A stretch of DNA of 64,000 bases from Hydrogenophilales bacterium 16-64-40 (GTDB lineage: Bacteria > Pseudomonadota > Gammaproteobacteria > Burkholderiales > Thiobacillaceae), in the NCBI GenBank assembly GCA_002256995.1, contig NCGX01000005.1, positions 1-64,000 on the forward strand. Direction: 5' to 3'. Positions 1-9,667 of this stretch are shown here, piece by piece; position 1 is the stretch's first letter, and every line of letters begins with the position of its first letter. The notes below the pieces were generated by a model. It had not been told where the DNA came from. It searched no databases and was given only the letters and a program-made list of their open reading frames with translations. The position numbers and the translations under genes are program-made.

Positions 1-1
1 C

Positions 2-523
2 GCCGACAAGAACACGCAGAGCCTGTCGGGCGGCATGAAGCGCCGCCTGCTGGTGGCGCAGGCGCTGGTGCACAAGCCGCCGGTCATCGTGCTCGACGAG
101 CCGACCGCCGGGGTCGACGTCGACCTGCGCCGCTCGCTGTGGGAATTCGTCAGCGGGCTGAACCGCGAAGGCCACACCATCCTCCTGACCACGCATTACC
201 TGGAAGAGGCCGAGGCGCTGTGCGGCCGCATCGCCATGTTGAAAAGCGGCCGCGTCGTCGCCTGCGACACCACCCGCAATCTGCTGCAGCTGACCAACGA
301 GCATTGCGCGCAGCTGCGGCTGGACGGAGAAGCCGTGCCGGCCGCCTGGCAGGGTCGCCTGCAGCATGACGCCGACGGCAGCTGGCGCATCAATTTCAGC
401 GAGTACGCCGAGCTGGAAAGCCTGCTCGCCGACCTGCGCGGCGCCGGCGTGCGCGTCACCGAAATGCAGCTGCAGGAACCCGATCTGGAGGATGTCTTCA
501 CCGACATCATGAAGCGCACATGA
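2..523 (+). CDS. ABC exporter ATP-binding protein (C-terminal part, YadG-like)
   Basis: This is the nucleotide-binding subunit of an ABC-2 type exporter. The frame is open from base 2, so the start codon and the Walker A motif lie upstream of the window. Visible are the ABC signature LSGGMKRR (about bases 23-46), the Walker B segment VIVLDEPTAGVD and the H-loop region TTHYLEEAE. An accessory C-terminal domain of roughly 80 residues ends in EPDLEDVFTDIMK, as in drug and polysaccharide exporters of the YadG/DrrA type. The partner permease follows at 828. The two are separated by a block of repeats, which is unusual because such pairs normally overlap. The substrate cannot be told from sequence. 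Confidence 0.9.
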   Translation, partial: ADKNTQSLSGGMKRRLLVAQALVHKPPVIVLDEPTAGVDVDLRRSLWEFVSGLNREGHTILLTTHYLEEAEALCGRIAMLKSGRVVACDTTRNLLQLTNEHCAQLRLDGEAVPAAWQGRLQHDADGSWRINFSEYAELESLLADLRGAGVRVTEMQLQEPDLEDVFTDIMKRT

Positions 524-526
524 GCA

Positions 527-775
527 CGAAAATCGCGGCGAGGACGCCCCTCCTACACGTTCGCGCGGGTGCAGGTGCCGTCGCTGTTGTAGGAGGCTCG
601 CCCTCGGGCCGAAGCCGTGGTGATTGCAACGGCGCGAAAATCGCGGCGAGGACGCCCCTCCTACACGTTCGCGCGGATGCTGGTGCCGTCGCTGTTGTAG
701 GAGGCCCGCCCTCGGGCCGAAGCCGTGGTGATTGCAACGGCGCGAAAATCGCGGCGAGGACGCCGCTCCTACAGA
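527..775. repeat. 108-bp tandem repeat, 2.3 copies, of the palindromic family
   Basis: Copies start at 527, 635 and 743 (starting CGAAAATCGCGGCGAGGACG), an exact 108-bp period, with the third copy cut short near 775. Each unit contains arms CCTCCTACA and TGTAGGAGG and the core GCCGTGGTGATTGCAA. These are the same parts as the single palindromic elements at 3205, 32995, 35505 and 44050. The block lies between the ATPase and permease genes of one transporter. Because 108 is a multiple of 3, a spurious open frame runs through it. Confidence 0.9.
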
Positions 776-827
776 TTTTGCTGGTGGCCTGCCCGTCGCC
801 TCTGTCAATGAGTTTCACAAGGCATAA

Positions 828-1583
828 ATGAGTGGACTGTCGGCACTCTTCTACAAGGAAATGCTGCGCTTCTGGAAAGTGGCGGTGCAGACCGTGGTCG
901 CCCCGGTGGTCACGGCGCTTCTCTATCTGCTGATCTTCTCGCACGTGCTGGAAGCGCACATCGAGGTCTATCCCGGCGTGTCCTACACCAGCTTCCTGGT
1001 GCCGGGGCTGGTGATGATGAGCATGCTGCAGAACGCGTTCTCCAACAGCTCGTCCAGCCTGATCCAGTCGAAGATGCAGGGCAACATCGTGTTCGTGCTG
1101 TTGCCGCCGCTGTCCTACCTGGAGTTCTTCCTGGCCTATCTGGGGGCGGCGGTAATCCGCGGCCTGGTGGTCGGCCTCGGGGTGTGGGTGGTGACCCTGT
1201 GGTTCGCACCGTGGCAGATGCCGCACCTGGGCTGGCTGCTGGCGTATGCGTTGCTGGCGTGCGCCATCATGGGCGCGGTCGGCATCGTCGCCGGCATCTG
1301 GGCGGAAAAATACGACCAGCTGGCGGCGTTCCAGAACTTCCTCATCCTGCCGCTCACCTTCCTGTCCGGCGTGTTTTACTCGATCCATTCGCTGCCGCCC
1401 TTCTGGCAGGGCATCTCGCACGCCAACCCGGTGTTCTACCTGATCGACGGCTTCCGCTACGCGTTTGTCGGCCACTCCGACACCGATCCCTGGCTCGGCC
1501 TGCTGGTCGCCGGTGCCTGCTTTGTGGCAATATCCGCGCTCACCCTGGCCCTGCTGAAAAGCGGCTACAAACTCAGACACTGA
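828..1583 (+). CDS. ABC-2 type exporter permease (YadH-like)
   Basis: This 251-residue integral membrane protein is the permease partner of the ATPase ending at 523. It has about six hydrophobic segments, typical of the ABC-2 membrane family: for example near residues 20-40, 55-75 and 105-130, and a last one before the basic C-terminus KSGYKLRH. The segment FLSGVFYSIHSLPPFWQG before the last helix is the usual ABC-2 signature region. The ATG at 828 is the first good start after the repeat block. In many betaproteobacteria this pair sits between the mla lipid-transport genes and ibaG-murA, which fits the genes that follow. The substrate is unknown. Confidence 0.9.
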   Translation: MSGLSALFYKEMLRFWKVAVQTVVAPVVTALLYLLIFSHVLEAHIEVYPGVSYTSFLVPGLVMMSMLQNAFSNSSSSLIQSKMQGNIVFVLLPPLSYLEFFLAYLGAAVIRGLVVGLGVWVVTLWFAPWQMPHLGWLLAYALLACAIMGAVGIVAGIWAEKYDQLAAFQNFLILPLTFLSGVFYSIHSLPPFWQGISHANPVFYLIDGFRYAFVGHSDTDPWLGLLVAGACFVAISALTLALLKSGYKLRH

Positions 1584-1597
1584 AGAGGCAAGACAAC

Positions 1598-3089
<1,492 letters not shown>

Positions 3090-3103
3090 AGCCATGCAGA
3101 GGC

Positions 3104-3189
3104 CGTCATTGCGAGCAGCGCGAAGCAAGCAAAACGCCCGCTGAATCGAAGCACCCTGGATCGCCGCGCCCTGCGGGCTCGCGATGACG
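3104..3189. repeat. Palindromic intergenic repeat, family 2
   Basis: The ends CGTCATTGCGAGC (3104) and GCTCGCGATGACG (ending 3189) are inverted copies with one mismatch, and the interior contains GGATCGCCGCG. Related sequences occur at 16968-17002 and 33108-33189. The form CGTCATTGCGAG...GGCAATCC is a widespread type of bacterial intergenic palindrome. It lies just after the murA stop and could act as a transcript hairpin. Confidence 0.6.
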
Positions 3190-3204
3190 TCAGCGTAGAA
3201 TCCC

Positions 3205-3281
3205 TGTAGGAGCCCCGCCTCGGGGCGATTTTCGCACCCCTGCAAACACCACGGCACCGGGCCGAGGGCGATCCTCCTACA
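3205..3281. repeat. Palindromic intergenic repeat, family 1
   Basis: A 77-bp imperfect palindrome begins TGTAGGAGCCCCGCCTCGGG and ends GCGATCCTCCTACA. The inner core, read on the minus strand, is GCCGTGGTGTTTGCAG. It is nearly the same as the element at 44050-44127. It stands between murA and the HEPN/MNT pair. Confidence 0.85.
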
Positions 3282-3345
3282 AAAACCGGGCGCTCCTGTG
3301 GGCGCCCATCAAGGGGTACTCATATTTGTCTGGAGTTTAACGAAC

Positions 3346-3645
3346 ATGCGGTTGAGCAAAAACCAGATCGAAGTCATCCGGCGAACCGTCCGAGAGGTTT
3401 TTGGCGCGGAAGCTGATGTGAAGCTTTTTGGATCGAGAGCAAACGATGATGCACGGGGTGGCGATATTGATCTGCTCGTTGAAATGCCAACCATTGTGGT
3501 CGAGCCTGAACGTAAAACGCTGCAACTGGTCGCCAGGCTTCAGCTTCGCCTCGGCGACCAGCCTATCGATGTCCTGGTGCTTGATCCCTCGACACCGCGA
3601 CAACCGATATACGAGCAAGCCATCCGTACAGGAATAAAACTATGA
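3346..3645 (+). CDS. mntA: MNT-type nucleotidyltransferase antitoxin (MntA-like)
   Basis: This 99-residue minimal nucleotidyltransferase has the signature GSRANDDARGGDIDLLVE, that is GSx10DxD with the two metal-binding aspartates. In characterised HEPN/MNT systems the MNT protein is the antitoxin and adds AMP to a tyrosine of the HEPN toxin. I chose the ATG at 3346 because GGAG stands about ten bases upstream; longer in-frame starts have poor context. Its stop overlaps the next start by four bases (ATGA at 3642), so the two proteins are translationally coupled. The local base composition is more AT-rich than in murA, which suggests acquisition. Confidence 0.85.
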   Translation: MRLSKNQIEVIRRTVREVFGAEADVKLFGSRANDDARGGDIDLLVEMPTIVVEPERKTLQLVARLQLRLGDQPIDVLVLDPSTPRQPIYEQAIRTGIKL

Positions 3646-4166
3646 GCTTGACTGCAGGCCTGCCGGTAGAACGCTTTCTGCAAACGCTGGAGATTGTCGC
3701 ACGCGAGGGGAAACGCCTGTCCTACAGCTGGAACAGCCTGTTCAGCCAAACGATCGATGCGAAGTGGGTACGCAATCTGGAGCATGCGCCAGAAATTGCC
3801 GAGCGGCTGGAAGCCTTTGTATCCCGGTTTGGCCGCATGCAGGATACAGTGGCGGATAAATTGTTGCCCCGCTGGCTGCTTGCGCTTGCCGAGAAGCCGG
3901 GCAGTCAGATTGAAACGCTTAATCGCGCCGAGCGGCTTGGCATATTGACCAGCACGGAACGGTGGCTCGAAGCGCGTAATCTGCGTAATCGCCTTGTGCA
4001 TGAATACATTACCGACCCAGAAAGATTTGCGGAGGATCTGAACCTGGCAAAAGAATATAGCCCGATGCTGCTGGATGTCTTCAATCGTTTGCGCCAGGAT
4101 GCAATAACGCGAATGGGGCTTGAAGAAGAAAACCTGCCTGAAAGCTTGCCCGTTGATCTGGCCTGA
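3642..4166 (+). CDS. hepT: HEPN-domain RNase toxin (HepT-like)
   Basis: This 174-residue helical protein is coupled to the upstream MNT gene. It carries RNRLVHEY, an exact RX4HXY motif: the R and H form the HEPN ribonuclease site and the Y is the residue AMPylated by MntA in studied pairs. The segment SRFGRMQDTVADKLLPRWL is also typical of HepT-like proteins. The length exceeds that of the shorter HepT proteins, with extra N-terminal and C-terminal helices. It would act in the cytoplasm as a tRNA- or mRNA-cleaving toxin held in check by MntA. The pair sits between murA and hisG, which are often neighbours in relatives. Confidence 0.82.
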   Translation: MSLTAGLPVERFLQTLEIVAREGKRLSYSWNSLFSQTIDAKWVRNLEHAPEIAERLEAFVSRFGRMQDTVADKLLPRWLLALAEKPGSQIETLNRAERLGILTSTERWLEARNLRNRLVHEYITDPERFAEDLNLAKEYSPMLLDVFNRLRQDAITRMGLEEENLPESLPVDLA

Positions 4167-4167
4167 C

Positions 4168-4197
4168 CCGCCATGCCCTGCGGCTTCGCGATGGCGG
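4168..4197. repeat. Short hairpin after hepT
   Basis: CCGCCAT (4168-4174) pairs with ATGGCGG (4191-4197) around GCCCTGCGGCTTCGCG. There is no T run, so it is not a classical terminator. It resembles a degraded fragment of the family 2 palindrome and marks the right edge of the HEPN/MNT insertion. Confidence 0.4.
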
Positions 4198-4229
4198 CTT
4201 GAAAATTGCAATACCTGACACCAACCGAC

Positions 4230-4880
4230 ATGACCTACACCGGAATCACCCTCGCCCTGTCAAAGGGCCGCATCTTTGAAGAAACCCTGCCGCTGCTGGC
4301 TGCGGCGGGCATCACCCCGTCCGAGAACCCCGAGTCCTCGCGCAAGCTCATCATCGGCACCAACCGCGCCGACGTGCGGCTCATCATCGTGCGCGCCAGC
4401 GACGTTCCCACCTACGTCCAATATGGCGCCGCCGACCTCGGCATTGCCGGCAAGGACGTGCTCAACGAACACGGCGGCAACGGCCTGTATCAGCCGCTCG
4501 ACCTGCAGATCGCAAGCTGCCGCATGATGGTCGCGGTGCGCGAAGGCTACGACTACGCCGGCACGGTGAAGCAGGGCGCGCGCATCCGCGTCGCCACCAA
4601 GTACGTCAACGCCGCGCGCGAACACTTTGCAGGCAAGGGCGTGCATATCGACCTGATCAAACTCTACGGTTCGATGGAACTCGCTCCCCTGGTCGGCCTG
4701 TCCGACGTCATCGTCGACCTCGTCTCCACCGGCGGCACCCTCAAGGCCAACGGCCTGGTCGCGGTGGAACACATCAGCGACATCAGCTCGCGGCTGGTGG
4801 TGAATCAGGCGGCACTCAAGCTCAAGCGCAGCCTGATTCAGCCGGTGATCGACGCGTTTGCGATGGCAATAAAAAAATAA
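4230..4880 (+). CDS. hisG: ATP phosphoribosyltransferase catalytic subunit HisG (short form)
   Basis: HisG condenses ATP with PRPP to give phosphoribosyl-ATP, the first and feedback-regulated step of histidine synthesis. At 216 residues this is the short form, which lacks the C-terminal regulatory domain and normally needs HisZ. HisZ is not in the window. Typical segments are [16 protein letters not shown] at the start, [11 protein letters not shown] in the middle and [15 protein letters not shown], the PRPP-binding loop. The ATG at 4230 fits the family start; an earlier TTG at 4206 is less likely. No hisD follows: the polysaccharide island begins instead, so hisG is cut off from the other his genes usually found downstream. 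Confidence 0.95.
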   Translation: MTYTGITLALSKGRIFEETLPLLAAAGITPSENPESSRKLIIGTNRADVRLIIVRASDVPTYVQYGAADLGIAGKDVLNEHGGNGLYQPLDLQIASCRMMVAVREGYDYAGTVKQGARIRVATKYVNAAREHFAGKGVHIDLIKLYGSMELAPLVGLSDVIVDLVSTGGTLKANGLVAVEHISDISSRLVVNQAALKLKRSLIQPVIDAFAMAIKK

Positions 4881-4992
4881 TGCTTGAGTGCTGAGGCTGC
4901 GATACGAGGCCGGCTAATCACTTGGCCAGGTCTCGCGCATTCTTGAGCGCCCGACCAGATTGCTGCGGGTGACCGTGCATGAGGCGCGGGTT

Positions 4993-6054
4993 TCAGTGTC
5001 CGCGAATCAGGTGGATGGCACGGGCGCGCGCTTTCCCATACATGTCCCGCAAGCCAACGCCCCAATTCCCCTTCCGCAAGGCGTGACGCGAGTAGATCGT
5101 GGTGGGCGAGCTGCTTGCCGGACAGGAACGATGGCGTTCTTCTATTTCGCGTGAAATGAGGGCGAAAAAATTATGCTCGCGGAGCACGCGGTGGCGCGCT
5201 TCGATGATGGCGGGCAGGCGCTTTTCGTACTCGTTGTCGGAGATGGCCTGGCGGATGATGCGGGCAGCACCTTCCGGGTCCTTCATGTCGACGGGAATGT
5301 AGCTTTCCGCCGGGAAGTAGTCACTGGCGTTGGGGCAGCCGCAATAGAACGGCAAGGCCATGCCCAGGAATGAATCCGCCAGCTTTTCCGTCCAGTGGTG
5401 GGGGCCGATGTAGTTCTCGATCGCCACATGGTAACGGTAGTCGTCCAGCGCCTCTGCCTTGTCGTCCAGCGGGCGCGCACCGCGGCCAAAGACATGCATC
5501 TCCGGCAGCAGATCCATCAGTTTCAGCATGAACGCATTGCGCTGCCGGTGCAGCGTGTGCCGCATGTTCTTGGGCGAGAAAACCATCGACAGGTCAATGG
5601 TTTTGACGGTCGGGGGACGCGACTCGATTTCGTCGAAGGGGACGATGCGCCGGGTGCCCACGCCGTAGAACCAGTGCAGGGCCGGTTGCGTGTAAATGCG
5701 CTGGGGATGGGGCAGGGCCCAGGCCTCCTGGCTGGTGAGCACCGCGCCAAATTGGCGAGTGAAGTCATCGCCGTATATTTTGATCGACGACGGCTCGGTG
5801 GTTGCCAGGATGCTGTTGGAGGCAGCGCAGGCCAGCGTTTCGCTGCCGTTTTTTCCGGCCTCGCCGCGCGCGGGCGGGATGTCGTCGTAAACCACCAGCC
5901 AGTCGTAATCCCTTGCATCGCGGTCGAACAAATACTCGCAATTCCCCCATTGCCCAGTGCCATGGGGGAATTGATGCAGCCAATGCTCGGCCGGAAAACG
6001 GCTCAGCAACTTGACCCGGATCATCTCGCCGGGGGGATCGGTTTCAGTCTGCAC
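4993..6054 (-). CDS. GT10 (fucosyltransferase-like) glycosyltransferase, left copy
   Basis: This 353-residue cytoplasmic glycosyltransferase resembles family GT10 (alpha-1,3/4-fucosyltransferases). The diagnostic C-terminal block reads YHVAIENYIGPHHWTEKL, followed by PFYCGCPNASDYFPAESYI, which corresponds to the nucleotide-sugar binding motif of GT10. A close homologue of identical length is at 41781-42842 in the opposite orientation. No GDP-fucose synthesis genes are seen in the window, so the donor may be another sugar or fucose made elsewhere. It lies 11 bases downstream of the GT8-like gene on the same strand, with which it probably forms an operon. It converges with hisG. Confidence 0.8.
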   Translation of the reverse strand: MQTETDPPGEMIRVKLLSRFPAEHWLHQFPHGTGQWGNCEYLFDRDARDYDWLVVYDDIPPARGEAGKNGSETLACAASNSILATTEPSSIKIYGDDFTRQFGAVLTSQEAWALPHPQRIYTQPALHWFYGVGTRRIVPFDEIESRPPTVKTIDLSMVFSPKNMRHTLHRQRNAFMLKLMDLLPEMHVFGRGARPLDDKAEALDDYRYHVAIENYIGPHHWTEKLADSFLGMALPFYCGCPNASDYFPAESYIPVDMKDPEGAARIIRQAISDNEYEKRLPAIIEARHRVLREHNFFALISREIEERHRSCPASSSPTTIYSRHALRKGNWGVGLRDMYGKARARAIHLIRGH

Positions 6055-6065
6055 GAATATCCTGC

Positions 6066-6803
6066 TTATTCACGCCAATAGTCGGCAATCCAGGTCGCCG
6101 GCAGAATATGTTTGTAGAGCTTCTTGTGCCATTTTTTGGTGGGCCAGATTCCGAGCACCGCGTCGGGCGGATTCGGGTCGCCCGGGAATGCAACGACACG
6201 GGCGCGCTCGGGCCGTGTTGGGGCCTTCCACCAGCGCTGCGGCATGGGCGGGATGCAGTGCGTCTTGAACAGGGCGCACCATTCGTCAGGCCAGAAGGCC
6301 ATGTCGGAAACGGTGCGCGAGATGTAGATTTGCTCGTTGTTGTACTGGCTGAGAATCGACTTGAATTCGGGCACGAGGCGGTCGTGAATGTAGGGATGCA
6401 CCCCAACCCTGAAACGGAATACCGAGGTGTTGCCGATCCCCTTTCCCGGCTGAGTCCAGTTCTGCATGACCACGAATGTCTTCTCCGGTGCGAAATCGAA
6501 AAATTCATCCAGCGGACCGGTGACAATCACGTCAAGATCCAGGAACAGCCAATCCCCCTCCATGCCGGGCAAGGTCTTGGCCCACAGCCCGATTTTTCGC
6601 CATCCCGTATTGTCGTAAGGGGGCGGGAGCGCGACCGTGGGGCAGGGCAGGCATTCAACCTCGCTGCGCACCCCCGTCGGGTCGTCGGTGAGGCAAATGA
6701 AGCGTATCGGGCCCTGGATGTTTCTGCGGACCATGCCATACAACTTGTTCGCATACTCGGCCGGGTACTTCGCCCCCCACTTCATGCAGACAATCTGTTT
6801 CAT
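6066..6803 (-). CDS. Glycosyltransferase with DxD motif (GT8-like)
   Basis: This 245-residue protein starts MKQIVCMKWGAKYPAEY and carries WLFLDLDVIVTGPLDEFF, a DxD metal and nucleotide-sugar binding site as in GT8-like and related GT-A folds. A later region NNEQIYISRTVSDMAFWPDEW is compatible with the acceptor and second half of such enzymes. It is the promoter-proximal gene of a two-gene unit with the GT10-like gene and is divergent from the GT4 gene at 7004. The 200-bp gap between them is AT-rich and should hold promoters for both directions. The exact sugar is unknown. Confidence 0.7.
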   Translation of the reverse strand: MKQIVCMKWGAKYPAEYANKLYGMVRRNIQGPIRFICLTDDPTGVRSEVECLPCPTVALPPPYDNTGWRKIGLWAKTLPGMEGDWLFLDLDVIVTGPLDEFFDFAPEKTFVVMQNWTQPGKGIGNTSVFRFRVGVHPYIHDRLVPEFKSILSQYNNEQIYISRTVSDMAFWPDEWCALFKTHCIPPMPQRWWKAPTRPERARVVAFPGDPNPPDAVLGIWPTKKWHKKLYKHILPATWIADYWRE

Positions 6804-7003
6804 AAGTGTTTGAAATAAGAACTAAAAAGCCAACAGAACACGGCGATGGGTTAGGCGTTATTTCTATTCGCTATATAGTGTCGCATGCCTGAACCATTCC
6901 AGCAGACTTGCGGCGTTTTTTGTCTGCCATGGCCTCGACGCTTGGGCTGGATCAGGCATTCCAGGAACGCTTTCGTTTTGACGTGACGACAAGAGAGGTA
7001 AGT

Positions 7004-8080
7004 GTGCCCAGTGTTCTGTGGTGGGGGCGTTTCGATCCCGGTTACTCCCGTAATCGCATCGTGCGCAAATTGCTGGGCGAGTTGGGCTGGACGATCCGGG
7101 ACTTCCATCCCCGATTCAGCGGGCTGGGTGACTGGGAAGCGCGCCTGCGGCGATTGCCCCGGCCTGATCTGGTTTGGGTACCCTGTTTCCGCCAGCGCGA
7201 CCTGGCTGCGGCAAGCCGCTGGGCCAGGAAACAGGGTGTGCCCTTGCTGTTCGATCCGCTGATCTCCGCCTACGACAAACAGGTGGATGAGCGGGTGAAG
7301 CTGAACCCGGACAGCCCGCGCGCAAAGCGTTTGCTGGCATGGGAACGCGCTCTGTTTCAACGTGCAAATCGCGTCCTCGCCGACACCCCCGCCCACGCCG
7401 ACTACTTTGCCCGGGCGTTGGGCGTCCCCACACAGAAGCTAGCGGTCGTCTATGTGGGCGCCGAAGAATCACGCTTCAAACCCGAACCGTTGGCATTCGC
7501 TGCCGAGCGTCGCCCATTGGAGGTTTTGTTTTACGGCAGCTTCATCCCGCTGCAGGCCCCCCAGGTCGTCATCGAGGCTGCCAGGCTGTATCGGGGACCG
7601 CCGGTGAAATGGGTTCTGCTGGGGCAGGGGCCACTGCGCAAGTTCTGCGAAGAGCGTGCGACGGGGCTGGAAAACGTCACGTTTGAGGATTGGCTGCCGT
7701 ACGAGAAACTGCCGGCGCGTATCCACCGGGCGGACATGTTGCTGGGCGTATTCGGCACCACACCGAAGGCGGGCAGGGTGATCCCCAACAAAGTGTTCCA
7801 GTCGCTGGCCTGCGGCAGGCCGGTGCTCACCCGTTCGGCCAGCGCCTACCCGGAAGCCCTGGTTGCTGCAGTGGATAGCGGACTCGTCTGGACTTCACCA
7901 GGGGATGCCCAATTGCTGGCAGACCGCGTGGCGAACCTGGCGGCCAATCCGGACAAGCTGCGTCAGCTCAGCGAGGCCGCCGCAGAAACCAGCTGGTCAT
8001 ATTTCTCCGAGTCGGTGGTGCGGCAGCAGCTAAGCAATGCGCTGGAAGGCCTGGCTGCTCGAATGAAAAGACATGAGTGA
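7004..8080 (+). CDS. GT4-like glycosyltransferase, left copy
   Basis: This 358-residue GT-B fold enzyme has LEVLFYGSFIPLQAPQVVIEAARL at the start of the C-terminal half and FGTTPKAGRVIPNKVFQSLACGRPV, the E/K-containing donor-binding region of GT4. I place the start at the GTG at 7004, after GAGAGG, because the homologue at 39813-40871 begins at the same residue. An in-frame extension to 6908 is poorly conserved. The two copies agree at about three quarters of positions by eye and face each other across the island. The enzyme probably acts on a lipid-linked glycan at the inner face of the inner membrane. Confidence 0.8.
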   Translation: MPSVLWWGRFDPGYSRNRIVRKLLGELGWTIRDFHPRFSGLGDWEARLRRLPRPDLVWVPCFRQRDLAAASRWARKQGVPLLFDPLISAYDKQVDERVKLNPDSPRAKRLLAWERALFQRANRVLADTPAHADYFARALGVPTQKLAVVYVGAEESRFKPEPLAFAAERRPLEVLFYGSFIPLQAPQVVIEAARLYRGPPVKWVLLGQGPLRKFCEERATGLENVTFEDWLPYEKLPARIHRADMLLGVFGTTPKAGRVIPNKVFQSLACGRPVLTRSASAYPEALVAAVDSGLVWTSPGDAQLLADRVANLAANPDKLRQLSEAAAETSWSYFSESVVRQQLSNALEGLAARMKRHE

Positions 8081-8410
8081 CGCACCAATCGCTGAAAAAT
8101 GGGCAGGCCAGCTCGGACGAGCTTGTGTTCCGGAAACGCAAAGGCATCCTCCGGCGATGCCATGGCGTCCCTCTCCACAAACAATTCGGAAATCGTTCGG
8201 GGTGGGGGCCCCTGCTAGAATGCGCGCCTGCCTAGTCACGCTGGAACATGAAGCCAAGCTTGACTCGGCTGGGGATTGGCAAGCTTCAGGGGTTCGGCAT
8301 CACGAAGTGCACTCCTGGTATCGCGTGCGCCAAGAGACCAGCTGACTTTTTAGCCTGATGCCAGTGATTTTCCCTTTGATGAAACCCAGTCCTCGCATAG
8401 CGTTGGCGCC
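8081..8410. other. 330-bp stretch without a recognised gene
   Basis: This gap lies between the left GT4 gene and the flippase gene. A 90-codon open frame from 8073 overlaps the end of the GT4 gene, but it has no recognisable domain and an unconvincing composition. TAGAAT near 8214 could be a -10 element for the flippase operon, but I see no matching -35. It may be a remnant of a lost gene. Confidence 0.4.
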
Positions 8411-9667
8411 GTGAAGCTTGCAATCAAACTCGGCGCCCTGTCCGCTGCCAACATCGGCATCGTTTTCCTGTTCCAGTGGTATGTCCTCATGCAACTGGGC
8501 CCAGGCGTGGAGACTGACGCACTATTTGCCGGCATGGCAGTGCCACAGCTCGTGTTGGCGGTCATCAGCGGGTCGCTCATGCATGTACTGGTGCCGCTTC
8601 TTGCTGGCGAAAGCGAGGATCGTCTTCGGCATGATGCTTGGGGATTTCTTATCCTTATCGGCGGCTTGTTCGGGTTGTTGGCTGTTCTGCTTTACGCTGC
8701 GGCACTCTGGTGGGTTCCGCTCACCGTCCCTGGCTTCGACGAAGCGGGGAAGGCATTGACTGTTGAGCTTGCCCGCATTCAGCTGATTGGCATGGTGTTT
8801 GCAGCGGTTAACGGTGTGCAATGGGCCGCTTACCATGCGCGGCAACAATTTCTGTGGGCCGAATTCACGCCGGTCCTGTCCAGTGTTTTGGCCCTGTTGC
8901 TATTGATTTGGGCCCTTCCCCGTTTTGGTGTGATTGCGGCTGCATGGATCGGCACCCTGCGCATGGGTATGCAAACGCTGTTGCTCGCACCCGGCATGGG
9001 CATCCCGGTCCGACCTGACCTGAAAAGCGCTGCCATCCAACAGGCATGGAAGCGCCTCAAGCCCCTGCTATTAGGCACAGCTTATTACAAGACAGACCCT
9101 CTCGTTGACCGCTTTCTGCTCTCGACTGCCAATAGCGGAAGCCTGTCTTTGTATTATCTGGCGCAGCAAATATATAGTGCCGCCAGCCAAGTGCTCAATA
9201 AGGCCATCGCGGTCCCCTTGGTGCCGGTGTTAAGCATGCTTCACAAGGCGGGCGACAAGACCGGATTCGGGCGCGCCTATCACCGGAAATTGCTGCAAGT
9301 GGGTGCTATTAGCCTCGCGGGACTGTTGGTTCTGGGTCTGCTTGGACAGGCACTCCTTACCTTTTTGGTGGGACACGGAAATGTTAGCGCCAGCAATGTG
9401 ACGGAACTATGGTGGATCATGATCTGGCTGGGCGGCATGTTTTTTGGCGGTGCGGCTGGGCAGGTTACATCGACTTCGTTTTACGCGTGTGGCGACACCG
9501 TAACCCCCACACGCATGTCAATGCTCACCTATACGGCATATATTCCTGCCAAAGTGATCGCTTTTTATTACTGGGGGGTAGTGGGTCTGGCGATAGCCAC
9601 AAGTATTTACTACATGGCCAATCTATCGTTACAGGTTTACTTGTTAGAGAAAAAATCGGTTTTATGA
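8411..9667 (+). CDS. MurJ/Wzx-like lipid-linked oligosaccharide flippase
   Basis: This 418-residue polytopic membrane protein has about twelve hydrophobic segments and the fold of the MOP (MviN/MurJ) exporter superfamily. In such clusters these proteins flip undecaprenyl-diphosphate-linked repeat units across the inner membrane. Family-like features include ALFAGMAVPQLVLAVISGSL near residue 45 and YYKTDPLVDRFLLSTANSGS in the middle. A GTG at 8411 is the best start; no strong ribosome-binding site is visible. Its stop overlaps the next start (ATGA at 9664), so it begins a tightly coupled run of genes. It is distinct from the ABC export pair at 19.7-22.0 kb. Confidence 0.8.
   Translation: MKLAIKLGALSAANIGIVFLFQWYVLMQLGPGVETDALFAGMAVPQLVLAVISGSLMHVLVPLLAGESEDRLRHDAWGFLILIGGLFGLLAVLLYAAALWWVPLTVPGFDEAGKALTVELARIQLIGMVFAAVNGVQWAAYHARQQFLWAEFTPVLSSVLALLLLIWALPRFGVIAAAWIGTLRMGMQTLLLAPGMGIPVRPDLKSAAIQQAWKRLKPLLLGTAYYKTDPLVDRFLLSTANSGSLSLYYLAQQIYSAASQVLNKAIAVPLVPVLSMLHKAGDKTGFGRAYHRKLLQVGAISLAGLLVLGLLGQALLTFLVGHGNVSASNVTELWWIMIWLGGMFFGGAAGQVTSTSFYACGDTVTPTRMSMLTYTAYIPAKVIAFYYWGVVGLAIATSIYYMANLSLQVYLLEKKSVL

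Noticed and set aside
520..831. Open frame of 103 codons overlapping the ATPase stop
   Set aside because: It runs entirely through the 108-bp tandem repeats, whose period is a multiple of three, and the peptide repeats itself without any domain.
8073..8345. Open frame of 90 codons after the left GT4 gene
   Set aside because: No domain, no ribosome-binding site and no similarity that I recognise. It is kept only as a note on the gap.
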